Assembly: GCA_012517965.1 (NCBI GenBank)
Contig: JAAYTZ010000014.1
Span: 1 to 46,940 of the forward strand
Length of the DNA: 46,940 bases
From: Propionibacterium sp.
GTDB taxonomy: Bacteria; Actinomycetota; Actinomycetes; Propionibacteriales; Propionibacteriaceae
Direction of reading: 5' to 3'
Each line of letters begins with the position of its first letter. Position 1 is the stretch's first letter. The notes beneath the pieces were generated by a model. That model worked only from the letters and a program-made list of their open reading frames with translations. It made no database searches and was not told the DNA's origin. The translations under genes and the position numbers were made by a program. This document shows positions 16,463 to 24,857 of the stretch, one piece after another.

Positions 16463-17068
16463 ATGGCTGAGCCTCGCATCCTGCCGTCCGCAGATCTGGA
16501 CGACGGAGTCACCATCGGAGACGGATCGTCCATCTGGCATCTCGCGCAGGTGCGCGGCGGCGCCGAGGTCGGGCAGAACGTGATCGTGGGCCGCGGCGCC
16601 TACATCGGCAGCGGCGTCCACGTGGGGGACAACTGCAAGATCCAGAACTACGCGCTGGTCTACGAGCCGGCCTACCTGGAGGACGGGGTGTTCATCGGCC
16701 CCGCCGCGGTGCTGACCAACGACACCTTCCCGCGCGCCGTCAACCCCGACGGCACCCCCAAGAGCGCCCATGATTGGGAGCCGGTCGGTGTCACGTGTCT
16801 GGCGGGTTCCTCGATCGGCGCCCGCGCGGTGTGCGTGGCTCCGGTCACGATCGGCCGGTGGGCGACGGTGGCGGCCGGCGCCGTGGTCACCAGGGACGTG
16901 CCCGATTACGCGCTGGTGGCGGGGGTGCCGGCGCGGCGGATCAAGTGGGTTGGCCGCTCGGGCTTCCCGCTGGAGCAGACGGGCGAGAACGCCTTCACCG
17001 ACCCGAAGACCGGCGACACCTTCATCCAAGACGGCGAGACCCTGACCCTAGTAGAGGAAGCGAAATGA
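16463..17068 (+). CDS. WbpD/WlbB-type nucleotide-sugar 3-N-acetyltransferase
   Basis: A 201-residue left-handed beta-helix acyltransferase: hexapeptide repeats run from about residue 10 to 150 (for example VTIGDGSSIW, VGQNVIVGRGAYIGSGVHVGD in part, PVTIGRWATVAAGAVV), with the loop NDTFPRAVNPDG typical of the WbpD/WlbB group. These enzymes acetylate the 3-amino group of UDP-2-acetamido-3-amino-2,3-dideoxyglucuronate. The next gene overlaps by four bases (ATGA) and encodes the matching aminotransferase, and the oxidase and dehydrogenase follow, so the assignment rests on both sequence and neighbours. The C-terminal tail after residue 160 carries no repeat. Confidence 0.9.
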   Translation: MAEPRILPSADLDDGVTIGDGSSIWHLAQVRGGAEVGQNVIVGRGAYIGSGVHVGDNCKIQNYALVYEPAYLEDGVFIGPAAVLTNDTFPRAVNPDGTPKSAHDWEPVGVTCLAGSSIGARAVCVAPVTIGRWATVAAGAVVTRDVPDYALVAGVPARRIKWVGRSGFPLEQTGENAFTDPKTGDTFIQDGETLTLVEEAK

Positions 17069-18159
17069 TCGACCTGCCCTTCATTCCCCCGGCCAAGCCG
17101 ATCATCGGCGACGAGGAGCGGGCGGCGGTCGACCGGGTCCTGCGCTCGGGCATGCTGGCCCAGGGCCCCGAGGTTGCGGCGTTCGAGAAGGAGTTCAGCG
17201 AGCACTTCGGCCTCGGCCGCGCCTGCGTCGCGGTCAACTCCGGCACCTCCGGCCTGCACCTCGGCCTGCTGTCCAGCGGGATCAAGGCCGGTGACGAGGT
17301 CATCGTCCCGTCGTTCACGTTCGCGGCGACCGCCAACTCGGTGGCGCTGACGGGCGCAACGCCCGTGTTCGCCGACATCGCGCTGGACGATTTCACGCTC
17401 GACCCGGCCGCCGTCGAGGCGTCCATCACCGAGCGCACCCGGGCGATCATGCCCGTGCACCTCTACGGTCACCCGGCGAAGATGGAGGCCCTGCGCGCGA
17501 TCTGCGACGCGCACGGCCTGATGCTGTTCGAGGACGCCGCGCAGGCGCACGGCGCGTCGCTGAACGGGACGCCGGTCGGCGCCTTCGGCACGTTCGGCAT
17601 GTTCAGCCTTTACCCGACCAAGAACATGACCTCGGGCGAGGGTGGGATGGTGTCGGCGGTCGACGAGACCGTCGAGCGCAACCTGCGCCTCTACCGCAAC
17701 CAGGGCATGCTGCAGCAGTACCACAACGAGGTCGTCGGCCTGAACAACCGCATGACCGACATCCACGCCGCGATCGGCCGTGTCCAGTTGACCAAGGTGG
17801 ACGCCTGGACGAAGAAGCGTCAGGAGAACGCCGCGTTCCTGTCGGCGAACCTCGAGGGCGTCACCCCGCCGCCGGTCGCCGAGGGTGCCGTGCACGTGTA
17901 CCACCAGTACACGATCCGGGTCCCGCAGGATCGGGACGGCCTGGCGAAGGCGCTCAAGGACGAGTACAACGTCGGCTCGGGTATGTTCTACCCGGTGCCC
18001 AACCACCGCCTCAAGCCGTTCCAGGTCGACAAGGACTTGCCGAACACCGAGCGGGCCGCGCTGGAGTGCCTGTCGCTGCCGGTCCATCCGTCGCTGTCGC
18101 AGGCCGACCTCGAGCGCATCGTGACCGCGGTGAACACGCTGGCCAAGGCGGGTGCGTGA
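17065..18159 (+). CDS. WbpE/WlbC-type nucleotide-sugar 3-aminotransferase
   Basis: A 364-residue DegT-family PLP enzyme with Lys186 in YPTKNMTSGEGGM, VNSGTSGLHLGLLSSG near residue 60 and EDAAQAHGA near 160. In the WbpE/WlbC role it would convert UDP-2-acetamido-2-deoxy-3-keto-glucuronate to the 3-amino sugar using glutamate. It differs clearly from the other DegT enzyme at 14622 (different active-site neighbours), so the locus has two distinct amination steps. ATGA overlap with the acetyltransferase and one-base overlap with the oxidase show tight coupling. Which DegT enzyme does which job is inferred from position. Confidence 0.88.
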   Translation: MIDLPFIPPAKPIIGDEERAAVDRVLRSGMLAQGPEVAAFEKEFSEHFGLGRACVAVNSGTSGLHLGLLSSGIKAGDEVIVPSFTFAATANSVALTGATPVFADIALDDFTLDPAAVEASITERTRAIMPVHLYGHPAKMEALRAICDAHGLMLFEDAAQAHGASLNGTPVGAFGTFGMFSLYPTKNMTSGEGGMVSAVDETVERNLRLYRNQGMLQQYHNEVVGLNNRMTDIHAAIGRVQLTKVDAWTKKRQENAAFLSANLEGVTPPPVAEGAVHVYHQYTIRVPQDRDGLAKALKDEYNVGSGMFYPVPNHRLKPFQVDKDLPNTERAALECLSLPVHPSLSQADLERIVTAVNTLAKAGA

Positions 18160-19148
18160 TGGCGAACCTGCGTGCGGGGCTGATCGGTCTCGGCATGATG
18201 GGACGCCACCACGCCCGCAATCTGCGGGCGATCGACGGCGTCGATCTGGTCGCGGTGGCGGACGCCGGCGGCGATCCGCACGGTGTCGCCGGGGGGCTGC
18301 CCGTCCTGCCGAACGTCGAGGCGCTCATCGAGGCCGGCCTCGACTACGCGGTCGTGGCGCTGCCGACGGAGTTTCACGAGGAGGCGGGCTTGGCGCTGGC
18401 CGCCGCGGGCGTCCACGCCCTGATCGAGAAGCCGCTGGCCAAGACCACGGACGCCGCCGCGCGACTCGCCGAGGCCTTCGCCGCGGCGGGGGTGATCGGC
18501 GCGGTCGGCCACATCGAGCGCTACAACGCCGCCCTGCAGAACCTGCGCCGGCGACTGGAGGCCGGCGAACTCGGCGATCTCTACCAGGTCGCCACTCGGC
18601 GTCAGGGCCCGTTCCCGAATCGGATCGCCGATGTCGGGGTGGTGAAGGACCTGGCCAGCCACGATATCGACCTGACCGCCTGGGTGACCCAGCGGCGGTA
18701 CGAACTGGTGGGAGCGCGCACGATGTTCAAGTCGGGGCGTGCCCACGAGGACATGGTCGCGGCCACGTGCCAGCTGACGGGCGGGCTGATGTCGAGCCAC
18801 CTGGTCAACTGGCTGACCCCCACCAAGGAGCGGCTCACGATCGTGACCGGTGAGAAGGGCATGTTCGTCGCGGACACGCTGACTGCCGACCTCACCTTCT
18901 ACGCCAATGGGGTCATCGGCACCGAGTGGGACGAGATCGCGCAGTTCCGGGGGGTCAGTGAGGGACAGGTGACGCGGTTCGCGATCGCCAAGCCCGAGCC
19001 GCTTCGGCTGGAGCACGAGAACTTCCGGGACGCCGTCCTCGGCAAGCCCGCCGACATCGTCACGCTGGAGCAGGGGGCGGCCGTCGTCCGGGTGTGCGAG
19101 GCGATGATCGAGTCCGCCAAGACGGGACAGTTCGTCTCCGTCGTCTGA
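18159..19148 (+). CDS. WbpB/WlbA-type Gfo/Idh/MocA oxidoreductase
   Basis: A 329-residue NAD-dependent enzyme with the Rossmann start LIGLGMMGRHHARNL, the EKPLAKT motif and VGHIERYNAALQ, a combination typical of WbpB/WlbA enzymes that oxidise UDP-N-acetylglucosaminuronate at C3. WbpB/WlbA regenerate their bound cofactor in different ways, and this cannot be decided from sequence here. The ATG at 18159 shares one base with the preceding stop. A 40-base gap with its own ribosome site separates it from the dehydrogenase gene, which acts one step earlier in the pathway. Confidence 0.9.
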   Translation: MANLRAGLIGLGMMGRHHARNLRAIDGVDLVAVADAGGDPHGVAGGLPVLPNVEALIEAGLDYAVVALPTEFHEEAGLALAAAGVHALIEKPLAKTTDAAARLAEAFAAAGVIGAVGHIERYNAALQNLRRRLEAGELGDLYQVATRRQGPFPNRIADVGVVKDLASHDIDLTAWVTQRRYELVGARTMFKSGRAHEDMVAATCQLTGGLMSSHLVNWLTPTKERLTIVTGEKGMFVADTLTADLTFYANGVIGTEWDEIAQFRGVSEGQVTRFAIAKPEPLRLEHENFRDAVLGKPADIVTLEQGAAVVRVCEAMIESAKTGQFVSVV

Positions 19149-19188
19149 GTCGCGCCTCCGGCGTCCGCACGCTATCCAAGGAAACAAG

Positions 19189-20481
19189 ATGAAGATCTCC
19201 GTTGTCGCGCTGGGCAAGATCGGGCTGCCGCTGGCCGTGCAGTTCGCCGACCTGGGCCATGAGGTGGTCGGCGTCGACGTCCAGCAGGTCGTCGTCGACA
19301 AGGTCAACGCGGGCCTCGAGCCCTTCCCGGGCGAGGCGCACCTGCAGGAGAAGCTCTCCGAGCTCGTGCCGGCCGGACGGCTGCGGGCCACCACCGACTA
19401 CGCCGACGCCATCCCCGGCTCGGACGCCGTCGTGATCGTCGTCCCGCTGTTCGTGAACGACGAGACCTGGCAGCCCGACTTCGGCTGGATGGAGAGCGCG
19501 ACCCGCTCGTTCTCCGAACACCTGTCGCCGGGGACCCTGGTGTCCTACGAGACCACGCTGCCGGTGGGCACGACGCGCAATCGGTGGAAGCCGATGATCG
19601 AGCAGATCTCCGGACTCAAGGAGGGGGAGGGCTTCCACCTGGTGTTCAGCCCGGAGCGGGTGCTGACGGGGCGGGTGTTCGCCGACCTGCGCAAGTACCC
19701 CAAGCTGGTCGGCGGGCTCAATGACGTGGGCACGCGCAAGGGCATCGAGTTCTACGAGCAGGTGCTGACCTTCGACGAGCGTCCGGACCTGCCACAGGGC
19801 AACGGGGTCTGGGACATGGGCAGCGCCGAGGCCGCCGAGATGGCGAAGCTCGCCGAGACGACGTACCGCGACGTCAACATCGGGCTGGCGAACCAGTTCG
19901 CCAAGTTCGCGGCGGCGAACGGGATCGACGTCCACAAGGTGATCGAGGCCTCCAACAGCCAGCCGTACAGCCACATCCACCGGCCCGGCATCGCGGTCGG
20001 CGGCCACTGCATCCCGGTCTACCCGCGCCTCTACCTCTACACCGACCCGGACGCCACCATCGTGCGGGCGGCCCGCGAGGCCAACATGACGATGCCCGAG
20101 TACACGATCGGCCTGGCCGAGGGCGCACTGGGGGGCCTGGCCGGGAAGACCGTGGCAGTGCTGGGGGCGTCCTATCGCGGGCGTGTCAAGGAGACGGCCT
20201 TCTCCGGGGTCTTCCCGACCGTCGCGGGGGTGCAGGCCCGCGGGGCGACGGCGCTGGTGCACGACCCCATGTTCACCGACGACGAACTGCGCGCCCACGG
20301 GCTGGAGCCGTACCACTTCGGCGAGCCGGCGGACGCCGTGATCGTCCAGGCGGACCACCCCGAGTACGCCGCGGTGGCGCCCGCGGACCTGCCCGGGGTG
20401 CAGGTGCTGGTTGACGGCCGCCGGATCACAGCCCCCGAGCGTTGGGCCGGCGTCAGGCGGTTCGTGATCGGCGAGGCGTGA
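19189..20481 (+). CDS. UDP-N-acetylglucosamine 6-dehydrogenase (WbpA-type)
   Basis: A 430-residue UDP-sugar dehydrogenase that oxidises C6 of a UDP-HexNAc to the uronate with two NAD. Domains: N-terminal Rossmann (VVALGKIGLPLAVQFADLGH), central helical domain (ETTLPVGTTR, FSPERVLTGR, EMAKLAETTYRDVNIGLANQ), and the catalytic Cys274 in GGHCIPVYP, where the usual Asp of GGHCIPVDP is Tyr. The C-terminal UDP-binding domain is complete. It fits the WbpA role as the first step toward the diacetamido uronic acid. AAGGAAAC precedes the ATG. Its last 29 bases overlap the end of the convergent glycosyltransferase gene. Confidence 0.9.
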   Translation: MKISVVALGKIGLPLAVQFADLGHEVVGVDVQQVVVDKVNAGLEPFPGEAHLQEKLSELVPAGRLRATTDYADAIPGSDAVVIVVPLFVNDETWQPDFGWMESATRSFSEHLSPGTLVSYETTLPVGTTRNRWKPMIEQISGLKEGEGFHLVFSPERVLTGRVFADLRKYPKLVGGLNDVGTRKGIEFYEQVLTFDERPDLPQGNGVWDMGSAEAAEMAKLAETTYRDVNIGLANQFAKFAAANGIDVHKVIEASNSQPYSHIHRPGIAVGGHCIPVYPRLYLYTDPDATIVRAAREANMTMPEYTIGLAEGALGGLAGKTVAVLGASYRGRVKETAFSGVFPTVAGVQARGATALVHDPMFTDDELRAHGLEPYHFGEPADAVIVQADHPEYAAVAPADLPGVQVLVDGRRITAPERWAGVRRFVIGEA

Positions 20482-21538
20482 CCAAAGAGGCGTAGAGCGA
20501 CTCGAGGGTCGCGAGCGACTCGGCCCACGTGTAGTGGGCGAGGACGTGGGCGCGGCCTTCGAGTCCCATCCGGGCACGCAGTTCAGGATCGGTGACCAGG
20601 CGCAGGAGGGCGGCTGCCGCTGCCGCGGGATCGTCCCTCGGAACGACCAGACCAGTCGTGCCGTCGACCGTCACCTCGGCCGGACCGTCGGCGTCCGAGA
20701 CGACCACCGGCAGGCCGCAGGCGGACGCCTCCAGGATCGCCACCCCGAAGCTCTCGCTCCGGCTCAGCGCGACGTAGACGTCCAATTCGGCGAGAGCGGC
20801 CGGGACGGCCTGGTGCGGGATCTGCCCGCGGAACGTGACGGCGTCGGCGATGCCCAGCCGATCGGCGAGCGCCTCGAGCGCCGCCCGGTCGGGGCCGCCG
20901 CCGAACAGCAGGAGACGGACAGGGGTGGGGGTCGCCCGCCGAACGAGCGCGAAGGCTTCGAGTAGCGTGTCGATGCCGTAGACCGGCGCGAGAGCCTTCA
21001 CGGTCCCGAGCGTGACCACGTCGGAGTCGGGTCGATCGGTGGGCCGGAACAGGTCCACATCGATCCCGAACCCGACGACGGCCAGTCGGCGGACACGGGC
21101 CAGTCGTTCCACCTGCCGGGCCATCGCCCAACTGGTGGACGCCACCACGTCGGCCCAGCGCAGGTTGTCCCGGACGAGCCGAAGCCACAGCCGCCCCAAC
21201 GTCGGCGCCTCGTAGACGTCGCTGCCCCAGACCGACAGCACCCGCGGCGTCCGGACGCCGACGAGTCCGAGCCGGGCGAGCGTGCCGTAGCCGGTCGCGT
21301 AGTGGGCGTGGCACAGTTCGGGCTTGATCCGACGGGCGAGCAGCCCCAGGGCCGGGGCCGCAAGAAAGTAGTTGCGTGTGCTGGGCCCCGCGAGGCGGTG
21401 CAACCGCACCCGGGGGTCGTACACCTGGTCGCCGGGGGCGTGCAGGGTGGCGAGGTGGACTTCGTGTCGCTCGGCAAGCGCGTTCGCCCACCGGGCGAGG
21501 TGAATGGAGTTCGCCGGGCCCACCAGGAGCAATCTCAT
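20453..21538 (-). CDS. GT4 glycosyltransferase
   Basis: A 361-residue GT-B glycosyltransferase of family 4. The N-terminal acceptor domain begins MRLLLVGPANSIHLARW and contains HAHYATGYG; the donor domain has LLLFGGGPD, RGQIPHQ and the E-x7-E motif in SRSESFGVAILEASACGLPVV. It should add one sugar to the lipid-linked repeat unit on the cytoplasmic face. Its ATG overlaps the stop of the upstream polymerase gene (ATGA), so the two form an operon. Donor and linkage cannot be predicted. Confidence 0.9.
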   Translation of the reverse strand: MRLLLVGPANSIHLARWANALAERHEVHLATLHAPGDQVYDPRVRLHRLAGPSTRNYFLAAPALGLLARRIKPELCHAHYATGYGTLARLGLVGVRTPRVLSVWGSDVYEAPTLGRLWLRLVRDNLRWADVVASTSWAMARQVERLARVRRLAVVGFGIDVDLFRPTDRPDSDVVTLGTVKALAPVYGIDTLLEAFALVRRATPTPVRLLLFGGGPDRAALEALADRLGIADAVTFRGQIPHQAVPAALAELDVYVALSRSESFGVAILEASACGLPVVVSDADGPAEVTVDGTTGLVVPRDDPAAAAAALLRLVTDPELRARMGLEGRAHVLAHYTWAESLATLESLYASLVTPRRSRTA

Positions 21539-22812
21539 CCGTCGCCCCCGTCGGAGCGGGCCTCGGCTCTGGCCAGGAGGGCGACCACCGTGGCCATGTG
21601 CGCCGCAGCCAGCGGCTGGCGCAGCCAGGTCGAGTGAGCGGCAGACAGCAGCGGCCAAGCCGCAATGAGGACGAACGCGGCGTACGCGAGCATCCGGTCG
21701 AGTTGCCAGACCGGGACGCCGCGGGCCGCGCGCAGCGCGGCCGCCGCGCCGACCGCCAAGAGGGCGAGCAGAACCAGCGCCGTGACCACGCCGTACTCGG
21801 ACAGCACCTCGAGCAGGCCGGAGTGGGCGTTGTTGAGTTGCTGGTAGCGATAGGGGTTGTCGGGTCGCACCGACCAGGTGCCGAAGCCGCCCGGACCAAC
21901 GCCCAGGTAGCCGCTCTGCTCGGTGATCCACCACGCGTTCCGAGCGAGTTCGGTCCGCACCCACGACGACGCACCCTCCTGCTCGAACTCCACGAGCGCG
22001 TTGTCCGCCTCCGCGAGGACCTGGAGCGCGAGCGGGACGCGAGCGAGGGCGGCCACAGCGAAGGCCGCCACGCCGAGCAGCGCCAGCACGCGGCCCCCGC
22101 GTGAGCGCAGCGCCCACAGCAGGAGGCCCACCAGCACGGCCAACACCGCGATGCGGCCCTCGGTCCGGGCAAGGAGATAGACGAGGCCGAGCCCGAACGG
22201 AACCGTCAGCAGCCGCCAGCCCCGGGGTAGGACCGCGAAGCCGACGGGCAGCAGCAGCAGCACGATGCTCACTTGGTAGGCGTACAGGTTCGGGTTGTCG
22301 AAGAAGCTGGCGATCACGTTCCAGCCCGGCAGGGTGTCGGCGAACTCGGCCGCGGAGGCGTGTTTGGGCAGGTGCTGGCCGGTCAGCACTTCCCAGATGC
22401 CGACCGCTGCGGCCACGGCCCCGGCCACCAACCAGCCAAGAACGAGCCAGACCACGGATCGACGGCGCGTGGCCAGGACCGCAACGGCGCCGACCACCAG
22501 GAACAGGAACACCACCCTGACCAGGTCCTCCGCAGCGGACGATCGGAAGCGGACCCAGCCCAGTAATCCGAACCCGAGGAAGCAGCCGGCCAGCAACCCG
22601 ATGCCCAGCAGCGTCCGCGGGGCGGTGGGGCGGCGGGGCCGGACCAGGTGCCACACGGCCGCACCGGCCAGGCCGAGGCTGACCAGCCGGAAAGGCATGA
22701 GCAGCCCGCCCGGCAAGTACAGGGCGACCGTGGCGAGCAGGGGCAGCGAGGCGACCGCCAGATCGATGACCGTGTCGCGGGGACTGCCCGACACGGACAT
22801 CGGGAGAGCCAT
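21535..22812 (-). CDS. O-antigen polymerase/ligase-like membrane protein (Wzy candidate 1)
   Basis: A 425-residue protein with about ten to twelve membrane helices and a large external loop around residues 270-310, the layout of the Wzy_C (O-antigen ligase/polymerase) superfamily. The loop and flank contain SGYLGVGPGGFG and QLNNAHSGLLEVLSEYG, matching the G-x-G-x-G and (N)xH(S/N)xx(L)E signature of these enzymes. It would join repeat units on the outer face or ligate a glycan. A -10 element seven bases before the ATG at 22812 supports the start. It is divergent from a second polymerase-like gene of exactly the same length. Confidence 0.85.
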   Translation of the reverse strand: MALPMSVSGSPRDTVIDLAVASLPLLATVALYLPGGLLMPFRLVSLGLAGAAVWHLVRPRRPTAPRTLLGIGLLAGCFLGFGLLGWVRFRSSAAEDLVRVVFLFLVVGAVAVLATRRRSVVWLVLGWLVAGAVAAAVGIWEVLTGQHLPKHASAAEFADTLPGWNVIASFFDNPNLYAYQVSIVLLLLPVGFAVLPRGWRLLTVPFGLGLVYLLARTEGRIAVLAVLVGLLLWALRSRGGRVLALLGVAAFAVAALARVPLALQVLAEADNALVEFEQEGASSWVRTELARNAWWITEQSGYLGVGPGGFGTWSVRPDNPYRYQQLNNAHSGLLEVLSEYGVVTALVLLALLAVGAAAALRAARGVPVWQLDRMLAYAAFVLIAAWPLLSAAHSTWLRQPLAAAHMATVVALLARAEARSDGGDG

Positions 22813-22819
22813 GGGCGTC

Positions 22820-22825
22820 AGTATA
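22820..22825 (-). promoter_or_regulatory. -10 element (TATACT), polymerase 1 operon
   Basis: A near-consensus -10 on minus ends seven bases before the ATG at 22812, so the transcript should be leaderless. It faces the plus-strand -10 at 22859-22864 within an 83-base divergent region. Confidence 0.55.
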
Positions 22826-22858
22826 GGAGCGGGTGGTCGCAGCGGTACGGGGGGCCGG

Positions 22859-22864
22859 TAGCCT
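22859..22864 (+). promoter_or_regulatory. -10 element (TAGCCT), polymerase 2 gene
   Basis: TAGCCT places the start of transcription near 22871, giving a leader of about 25 bases with a strong AGGAGGG ribosome site before the ATG at 22896, unlike the leaderless divergent gene. Confidence 0.45.
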
Positions 22865-22895
22865 GGCTTCCGGTTCTCGCCCGACAGGAGGGTCC

Positions 22896-24173
22896 ATGGC
22901 TGATGCTGGCGTCGTCTTCCCCACCGGGCAACGGTGGGATGCCGCGGTTCTGCTCGGCGTGGGGGCTTTCTTGCTGGTGGCGCGGCTGCCGTTGGCGATT
23001 CCGCTGATCGGCGTCCTGTCGGCTGGCGTGCTCGTGCTCCAGGGCCTCGTCCCGCGCCGCGGATTCGGGCTCGGAACCGTCTTCTTCGGCGTGAGCCTCG
23101 CGGCGTCCGCTGCGGCGACGCTCCGTGCACCCTCGACGCTGGTTGGCGGCTACTTCTCCTGGGCCGTCTGCTTCGCGCTGCTGGCTGCCGCCGCCTGGTT
23201 CAGCGGCTCGGTCGAGCGCAACCTGCGGATGCTCCTCGGAGGCATCTACGCGGGGTTGTGGTTCCACTTCATCGTCTCGATGGCCGAACTCGTCACGGGG
23301 GTGAAGATCCTGGTCCTGCGCGACCCTCGGGCAGCCAGCGTGCCGGTGATGTTGGACGACCCCTGGGTGGTCTCGTCGCTGTTCGTCAACTACAACGACT
23401 ACTCGGTGGCGATGGTGATCTTCGTCAATCTGCTGCTCGCACGCCTGCTGTTCGGCATCGGACGCCAAGCGCGTTGGCGGTCGATCGTGCAGGGCGTCGC
23501 GGCCGCGACCGCGGGTGTCCTCGTGGTGGTGATCGGGTCGCGCGGAGCGCTGGTGGCACTCGTCGGCACGGTTGCTCTGGAACTGCTGGTGGTCGTGCGC
23601 TTCCGCCATCCGGAGCGGATCACCAGCAGGCACCTGTGGGCGCTCCTGGCGGCTGGCGGAGGCGTGCTGCTCGTGGCCTGGAACACCCCCTACTTCCAGA
23701 GCCACAGCACGGAGTGGCGCGGGATGATCGTCACCTACATCGTCGCGCTCATGCTGGCGAATCCCCTCACCCTGCTGACCGGCTTCGGCTCGGCGGAGGC
23801 GTTCGCGAACGTGGGCAAGATCGCCTACCCAGGGGAACTGCTCAACCCGCACAATTTCCTGTTGGAAGTCGCCATGGCGTTCGGCGTCCCGGCCCTGGTC
23901 GTGCTGGTCGCCTGGCTGGCCACGGTCGTGATCGAGGGTGTCGTGCGGCAGCGCATCCCCATGAGCGCCGACGGGACCGCCGCGCTCGTGACGGCAGTGG
24001 GCCTGCTCGGCTACGGCTCGGTGCCGAGCAGCTATCTCGACTACGGGTACCTCTTCTTCTTCCTGGTCGCCGGGTCGAGCGCGCTGTACCTCGGCAGGCG
24101 GGCCGGGATCGATGGCGCCAGCGTCAGCCTCGCGAACGCCGCCGCGCGGCCAGCGCCAGCCCCAGCGTCGTAG
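22896..24173 (+). CDS. O-antigen polymerase-like membrane protein (Wzy candidate 2)
   Basis: A 425-residue protein with ten or more membrane helices. Near residue 255 there is a shift to an external segment, and NPHNFLLEVAMAFGVPAL at about 330 carries the H-N-x-x-L-E signature of Wzy_C-type polymerases; TGFGSAEAF fits the Gly-rich motif preceding it. It is only distantly similar to the other polymerase-like protein at 21535-22812. One may polymerise repeat units and the other ligate or polymerise a second glycan; the sequence does not say which. It has its own promoter and is the only plus-strand gene in this half of the locus. The last 50 bases overlap the end of the convergent Wzz-like gene. 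Confidence 0.83.
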   Translation: MADAGVVFPTGQRWDAAVLLGVGAFLLVARLPLAIPLIGVLSAGVLVLQGLVPRRGFGLGTVFFGVSLAASAAATLRAPSTLVGGYFSWAVCFALLAAAAWFSGSVERNLRMLLGGIYAGLWFHFIVSMAELVTGVKILVLRDPRAASVPVMLDDPWVVSSLFVNYNDYSVAMVIFVNLLLARLLFGIGRQARWRSIVQGVAAATAGVLVVVIGSRGALVALVGTVALELLVVVRFRHPERITSRHLWALLAAGGGVLLVAWNTPYFQSHSTEWRGMIVTYIVALMLANPLTLLTGFGSAEAFANVGKIAYPGELLNPHNFLLEVAMAFGVPALVVLVAWLATVVIEGVVRQRIPMSADGTAALVTAVGLLGYGSVPSSYLDYGYLFFFLVAGSSALYLGRRAGIDGASVSLANAAARPAPAPAS

Positions 24174-24792
24174 CCGCCCCCAGCGTGAGCGCGATCGCCG
24201 CCACCAAGGCGAGCCGGATCACGTTCGCCCGGCTCGCGTTGGACGCCGCAGCGGCATCCGCTTCGCTGGTGACGCTCGACTCGAGGTACGTGCTCGGCGG
24301 CTGCACCACGGTCAGGACGATGGGGCCTCCTGGTGCGAACCCGTACTCGGCCCGCGCCGACTCCGCCATGAGCGAGGCGCTGAGGTCGGCCAGCGTGGAG
24401 GTGGCGTCCGCCTCACTGCTCCCCGTGTAGCGGATCTCGAGCAGCGTGCTGCCCGCGACCAGCCGCGCGCCGACCAGCGGTTGCAGGGCGGCCACGGTCG
24501 TGCCGTGCTGCTGCGCCACCGGGGCCAGGACCTTCTCGCTGGTGGCGAGGCGGGCGTAGGTGTTCATGGTGGGGCCGAAGAAGGAGTTCCAGTGCTGGAC
24601 CACGCCCAATTCGGTCGACGACGGCGCCTGCCCGGACAGCAGGGTCACCGCGCGCACGGTCGTCTGCGGGGTCGATCGGGTCCAGAAGATGCCGACCGCT
24701 CCCGCCAGCACCGCGACCAGGAGCCCCCACACGGCGAACCTGCGCAGCCCCCACGCCCAGCGCACCAGGTCGATGGGCTTCTCCTCCGTCAC
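24124..24792 (-). CDS. short Wzz-like polysaccharide co-polymerase
   Basis: A 222-residue protein with a helix at each end (about residues 15-36 and 190-212) and an extracytoplasmic middle domain, the topology of Wzz/Wzc N-terminal chain-length regulators. The second helix is preceded by VLTVVQPPSTYLESS, like the Pro-rich segment before TM2 in that family. There is no C-terminal tyrosine-kinase domain and none is seen elsewhere in the window. The start is uncertain: GTG at 24792 with GAGGGGG before it is preferred over the GTG at 24807; the ATG at 24828 is unlikely because it falls inside the probable -10. Confidence 0.75.
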   Translation of the reverse strand: MTEEKPIDLVRWAWGLRRFAVWGLLVAVLAGAVGIFWTRSTPQTTVRAVTLLSGQAPSSTELGVVQHWNSFFGPTMNTYARLATSEKVLAPVAQQHGTTVAALQPLVGARLVAGSTLLEIRYTGSSEADATSTLADLSASLMAESARAEYGFAPGGPIVLTVVQPPSTYLESSVTSEADAAAASNASRANVIRLALVAAIALTLGAATTLGLALAARRRSRG

Positions 24793-24823
24793 TGCCGGCC
24801 CCCTCACGATCGCGAACGGTCCC

Positions 24824-24829
24824 AGCATA
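24824..24829 (-). promoter_or_regulatory. -10 element (TATGCT), Wzz-like gene
   Basis: TATGCT on minus would start transcription near 24817 and leave a leader of about 25 bases to the GTG at 24792. It also argues against using the ATG at 24828. Confidence 0.45.
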
Positions 24830-24857
24830 CGGCTCCGGCCACCCCCGCTCCCCGAGG

